Source of the DNA: Candidatus Methanovirga basalitermitum
GTDB taxonomy: Archaea; Methanobacteriota; Methanobacteria; Methanobacteriales; Methanobacteriaceae
DNA: 9,992 nucleotides
Direction: 5' to 3'
Assembly (NCBI GenBank): GCA_031284445.1
Contig: JAISZW010000064.1
Location: 1-9,992 of the forward strand
The position numbers and the translations under genes are program-made. The notes under the pieces were generated by a model. That model searched no databases and was not told the DNA's origin. It was given only the letters and a program-made list of their open reading frames with translations. Below, in pieces: positions 7,086 to 9,992 of this stretch (position 1 is the first letter of the stretch; each line of letters starts with the position of its first letter).

Positions 7086-7163
7086 ATAGCCAGGGCGAAT
7101 CACCTGCTTAGGCTTATAAAAGCCAGTACCAGCATATCCTCCCTATCATACGCATACCAGGTG
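7086..7163 (-). promoter_or_regulatory. Possible structured leader RNA of the parB-like gene
   Basis: Three stems fit a three-way junction: CACCTG (7101-7106) with CAGGTG (7158-7163) closes the fold. Inside are GGCTT/AAGCC with a 4-base loop (7111-7124) and GCATAT (7132-7137) with ATACGC (7148-7153). The last pairs fully only in minus-strand RNA through a G-U pair, matching the direction of the parB-like gene. A competing pairing of TATAGCC (7086-7092) with GGCTTATA (7111-7118) would allow switching. The segment is GC-richer than its surroundings and about 120 bases upstream of the start codon. It matches no riboswitch class I recognise. Confidence 0.4.
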
Positions 7164-8090
7164 TTTCATGAGTGTATGTTTTTAAAATAATTTCGGCTTC
7201 ATAATTTTTCTAAAAATAGGGTCTAAAGCTATCAAATATTCTAATTATACTTAAATCATCATTTATCTTACTTTTGATTCATAAAAAATATAAATATCCC
7301 CATAATATTTTCTTTGTTGACCTTTTTTCTATAATTTGCTCTATATTATTTAGATAAATTATATATATGATTTCATAAATAATCTTAATATAATTTTAGT
7401 AATCTTTTTATTTCGTTATAATTCATCATATATTCTAAAAGTATATACTTTTATCGTTATCTTCAACGTATTGTGTATAAAATTATTTTAATATACCAAA
7501 TTACGTCAGAGCATATAATTCGAACTATAGGCAAATTAACTGAGTCAGTTGGATAGAATTATAACAATTTATTTCAATGTTAAAATCTTTAAACTTACTA
7601 TATTTGCCGTTTAATCATGTCACACTTTAGTGAATCAATATGACAACTATACAGTTATACTTATCTTAGCCAATAAAATTTTACCAAATAGTCAATATCA
7701 TCAAGATATTAATGATTACGTCTTATATTTTTATTATAATTGTTTGTCATATATTATAATAATCATAACTTAATATTATGCTGTCTTTAAACGTTAAACT
7801 ATTCAAATTTTTATATCCTGTATTACTTATTCATATTGATCGTTTTATTAAATTTTATGATTATCAGATTACATTAACTAATTTTAATAATACCGTTTAT
7901 TGCATCTTAAACAACACAAAATCATAAATAAAACATGTCACACAATTGTTCAATACTTTGTTTTATTCCAGAAGGAAAATAAATATAAACAAGTGAATAT
8001 TTATGATTATAGTATATTATCTCTAAAATTTGTTGAATTGTCATCTTTACTGTATGGTATTGTTTCAGCAATAACACACATGATGTTGTA

Positions 8091-9146
8091 TTATACAGAA
8101 CAAAATTTGTTGTCAGAAACAACAATAATATTGAATCGTTTTTTATAATAATTCAAATACATATAATAAAATCTTTCTTTGTAATATTTCTTAGATATAC
8201 TTAAAGGCTGATTTATTGGGTTATATTTTCTATCTGTAATAGAAATTTTTACTATCAACTTTTGAGTGATTTTGTTTAATACTCGGTTATATGTTTCTTT
8301 AAGTGATGATTCTGTTTTATTTTTTGGTTTAATACATTCTTCTGGTATGTCAAACTCTTTTAAAAATAATTTAATTTCTATCGCAGATCTTCTAACAGTA
8401 GAGTAACTAAAACATGGTGCAATAAATTGTTTTTTTATTTGATGTGCAACATCTCTTAAACTAAAATAAGTACATAAGTATACTAATCCTGCTTGTATAT
8501 AATAAAAAGTTGGATATTTTTTTCTTGGAAAATAAAATTCTGGCACCATAAGATATTTTGCAGCATTAGTTGTTGTTAATAATGGAATTTCTAAAATAAA
8601 ATTCTTATTCTTTATTCTTACAGTATGTTTACTATACGTTATACTTATAATTTTTTCGTTTTTAATATGCTGGTTTATAAAGCATGGAACAAATAATTCT
8701 CCAAAAGCAAAATCATCTGTATACATTTTAATATATATTATTTTTTGTGCTATATTATTATGATGAAGTATACCTTTTAATTTCTTTACGCTTTTCTGGC
8801 TACTTAAACTTTCATAAGGTATATATACACATGGTAATTTTGTTGCGTTCAAATTTTTTAATACATTTTGATCTATATCTAGAAAATTATAATTATCTGT
8901 ATATATGCACATTTTATCATCTTTTGCAATTTCTTCAGAGAGTGATAAATCGTTTATGCTCATTACACTATTCTTATTGACACTTTCGTCAATATTAAAT
9001 AAAGACATTTTTGCTTGATTATTATTGTTTGATGATAAACTATTGAATGATGGAATAGTTAGAATATTAGATATCTGCGTTAGTTCTTCTAAAATAGATT
9101 TCTCAGAAGAGTTGATTTTTAAAGTTTCATTTGATATTATAGTCAT
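8091..9146 (-). CDS. Unrecognised 351-residue protein with helix-turn-helix-like segment
   Basis: Not assigned to a family with confidence. Counted from the upstream TTG at 9167 it is 358 residues. The ATG at 9146 is preferred, with GAAAGGA about 12 bases upstream. The N-terminal ~85 residues are polar, rich in Ser and Asn, and probably disordered. The central part is beta-rich, with LPCVYIPYES and then YSKHTVRIKNKNFILEIPLL. Next comes a segment FYYIQAGLVYLCTYFSLRDV followed by AHQIKK and SYSTVRR. It resembles the helix-turn-helix seen in some transposase-associated proteins (the pattern in DUF6431-type proteins comes to mind, without their zinc-binding cysteines). The C-terminus is very basic and Tyr-rich. 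A DNA-binding accessory protein of the element is inferred. Its ribosome binding site lies inside a long leader hairpin. Confidence 0.65.
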   Translation of the reverse strand: MTIISNETLKINSSEKSILEELTQISNILTIPSFNSLSSNNNNQAKMSLFNIDESVNKNSVMSINDLSLSEEIAKDDKMCIYTDNYNFLDIDQNVLKNLNATKLPCVYIPYESLSSQKSVKKLKGILHHNNIAQKIIYIKMYTDDFAFGELFVPCFINQHIKNEKIISITYSKHTVRIKNKNFILEIPLLTTTNAAKYLMVPEFYFPRKKYPTFYYIQAGLVYLCTYFSLRDVAHQIKKQFIAPCFSYSTVRRSAIEIKLFLKEFDIPEECIKPKNKTESSLKETYNRVLNKITQKLIVKISITDRKYNPINQPLSISKKYYKERFYYMYLNYYKKRFNIIVVSDNKFCSV

Positions 9147-9221
9147 GTGTGTGGGTTTTCCTTTCAAGCTTCTGTTTTGCCAAACTCATTATGCTTGAAA
9201 TCGATTGAAAAATCCACACAC
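9147..9221 (-). promoter_or_regulatory. Leader hairpin hiding the ribosome binding site of the 351-residue gene
   Basis: GTGTGTGG (9147-9154) pairs with CCACACAC (9214-9221), TTTTC (9156-9160) with GAAAA (9207-9211), and TTTCAAGC (9162-9169) with GCTTGAAA (9193-9200), a 21-bp interrupted stem. In minus-strand RNA the 3' arm contains the GAAAGGA ribosome binding site and abuts the ATG at 9146, so folding should block translation. Transposons often use such fold-back inhibition to limit expression. On the plus strand the same stem is followed by eight T (9222-9229), so it could also terminate plus-strand transcription. Confidence 0.6.
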
Positions 9222-9242
9222 TTTTTTTTGTACTATCCACCA

Positions 9243-9271
9243 CTATTAGAAGCAACAATCTAATAATTCAA
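9243..9271 (-). promoter_or_regulatory. Possible promoter for the 351-residue gene
   Basis: On the minus strand TTGAAT (9271-9266) and TAATAG (9248-9243) are 17 bases apart, a fair match to -35 and -10 boxes. Transcription would begin near 9236, so the whole leader hairpin would be included. In DNA this AT-rich such matches are common. Confidence 0.35.
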
Positions 9272-9668
9272 TATATTTTGTGTTATGATTTTTTCCATAA
9301 TATTTAAATAAAAATATTGGTTTAATTTAAAATCTATATGAATTTTATCTAAAATTATATTCTATATAGCTGTTATAGATATGTTTCCATTTTTTTGCTT
9401 ATATTTTTTAAGCATAGTTGATTCTTTTACTAGAATTTGTATAAAAGTCTAATGATAACGATACCTTTTTAACTAAATAAAGTTTATGCATTAGCCAAAT
9501 TTTAAATAATGTGTAATTTCAAACGACATACAGATATGTCTTTATAAATATCTTTATATATAACAACTCTTTTAAATTTTTTCTTGTAAATTAACTTTTT
9601 TTTGAGATCCTTATCATCAAAAAATGTTTAAAATTCAATATAACTATTTAATGATTAACAAAAAAAAT

Positions 9669-9695
9669 GCCAGAACTAATAAAGGTCGTTCTGGC
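9669..9695 (-). terminator. Rho-independent terminator, minus strand
   Basis: GCCAGAAC (9669-9676) and GTTCTGGC (9688-9695) form a perfect 8-bp stem with an 11-base loop. In the minus-strand reading it is followed by A and then eight T (9667-9660), a classic terminator. No minus-strand gene lies between it and the right end of the window, so it would stop transcription entering the element from the right. Confidence 0.8.
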
Positions 9696-9812
9696 TTCTA
9701 CATATAGAAAGCAATTTATTGTTTAACACAATTTATAGATAATACTGTATATAGTATGTTATTATATTATTTTGTATTTTTATATTTAGAACATTTAACA
9801 AGTTTCTATGCA

Positions 9813-9842
9813 AAGTGGCCTAAATATAATCGATTTGGTAGC
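9813..9842 (-). repeat. Right subterminal repeat (second transposase-site copy)
   Basis: AAGTGGCCTAAA at one side and GGTAGC at the other form a lengthened copy of the terminal repeat, 44 bp inside the right terminal repeat. It corresponds to the left copy at 415-436, which is 47 bp inside the left end. Confidence 0.5.
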
Positions 9843-9863
9843 ACTTTTTTCAAAATAATCAAA

Positions 9864-9886
9864 AAGTGGCCCAATTTAAGCGTAGC
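9864..9886 (-). repeat. Right terminal inverted repeat
   Basis: Starts AAGTGGCCCAATTTAAG and ends CGTAGC; the reverse complement matches 368-390 at 21 of 23 positions. Its AAAGTGGCC (9863-9871) also pairs with GGCCACTTT (9893-9901), and AAGCG (9878-9882) with CGCTT (9886-9890), so this end can form a hairpin. Confidence 0.75.
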
Positions 9887-9897
9887 GCTTTAGGCCA

Positions 9898-9920
9898 CTT
9901 TGGCCTAGTATTATCGTAGC
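9898..9920 (-). repeat. Degenerate outer copy of the terminal repeat
   Basis: Has TTTGGCC and ends CGTAGC, matching the right terminal repeat at 15 of 23 positions without gaps, 34 bp further out. It may be the true outer tip of the element, an adjacent older end, or an additional binding site. Confidence 0.4.
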
Positions 9921-9992
9921 GGATCCACAAGGGGACACCTTGTCTGCATTGTTGAAATACATCATCACATTTTATATTTGATATTCATACAG
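9921..9992. other. Right flank, no gene seen
   Basis: GC content rises just outside the repeats. ACAAGG/CCTTGT (9927-9943) forms a small hairpin. The sequence does not continue the glycine-rich gene seen at the left, so the two flanks do not obviously belong to one interrupted gene. There is too little sequence to say more. Confidence 0.4.

Larger units (their letters stand above)
6968..8090. other. Long AT-rich intergenic region
   Basis: About 1.1 kb between the parB-like gene and the 351-residue gene. Beyond the leader structure (7086-7163) and the inverted repeat (6996-7022), it has one perfect palindrome, AACTGAGTCAGTT (7538-7550), which matches 12 of 13 bases of the left subterminal repeat (424-436). 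Short frames at 7900-8148 (+) and 7922-8125 (-) start at TTG, lack ribosome binding sites and are not accepted. The rest, 7166-7900, is very AT-rich and shows nothing identifiable. Confidence 0.5.
9222..9812. other. AT-rich region between the 351-residue gene and the right end
   Basis: No gene is visible on either strand. It contains the candidate promoter (9243-9271) and the terminator at 9669-9695. The remainder is very AT-rich without other identifiable features. Confidence 0.5.
368..9886. mobile_element. Large IS21-like transposon, about 9.5 kb, with accessory genes
   Basis: Seen: inverted repeats at 368-390 and 9864-9886 agree at 21 of 23 positions (common core AAGTGGCCCAATT, then CGTAGC at the outer edge). 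Each end has an inner, weaker copy at comparable spacing: 415-436 on the left, 9813-9842 on the right. Composition changes sharply at the left repeat. The interior carries IstA and IstB genes. Known: IS21-family ends carry repeated transposase-binding sites, often with a GTGGC(C/T)CA-like core. Inferred: the whole interval moves as one unit with the primase, ParB-like and 351-residue genes as cargo or accessory machinery. At about 9.5 kb it is several times longer than a usual IS21 element (about 2-2.5 kb). No target-site duplication could be identified. A further degenerate copy at 9898-9920 leaves the exact right tip uncertain. Nested insertion of a smaller IS21 element is an alternative. 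Confidence 0.65.

Noticed and set aside
7132..7142. Start of an 11-codon peptide (GGGAGG then ATG) in the parB-like leader
   Set aside because: The ribosome binding site is only 2 bases from the ATG, too close for normal initiation.
7900..8148. Short frames on both strands past the 351-residue gene
   Set aside because: TTG starts, no ribosome binding sites, mutually overlapping, and typical of random open frames in very AT-rich DNA.

Overview
The window holds an almost complete AT-rich mobile element inserted in unrelated DNA. The first ~365 bases are GC-rich and code for the tail of a glycine-rich, probably surface, protein. At about 368 the composition switches abruptly to very AT-rich DNA and stays so to about 9.9 kb. 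Strong Shine-Dalgarno sites (AGGAGG, AAAGGTGAT), the operon layout and the protein families point to a bacterium. A low-GC Firmicute (Clostridia-like) is the best guess, but nothing here identifies a species.

The element appears bounded by 23-bp inverted repeats that match at 21 of 23 positions (368-390 and 9864-9886). Each has a second, weaker copy about 45 bp further in, as is usual for IS21-type ends. Between them lie five genes, all on the minus strand. istA (DDE transposase), istB (AAA+ helper) and a RepB-type DNA primase form a tight operon (4575 to 1292). They are followed by a small putative membrane protein (5456-4998), a ParB-like DNA-binding protein (6967-6095) and an unrecognised 351-residue protein with a helix-turn-helix-like segment (9146-8091).

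The non-coding DNA is unusually structured. It contains seven tandem 28-bp repeats just beyond the primase gene (1041-1236), a GC-richer segment with several long helices that is probably an RNA (5827-6033), and a three-way-junction-like fold upstream of the parB-like gene (7086-7163). A hairpin buries the ribosome binding site of the 351-residue protein gene, and a strong terminator near the right end (9669-9695) faces incoming transcription.

A reasonable reading is an enlarged IS21-family transposon that added replication-like (primase, iteron-like array) and partition-like (ParB-like) functions to an IstA/IstB engine. The transposase, helper and primase calls are secure. The element boundaries are well supported by the repeats. 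The joint action of the accessory genes and RNA is inference.
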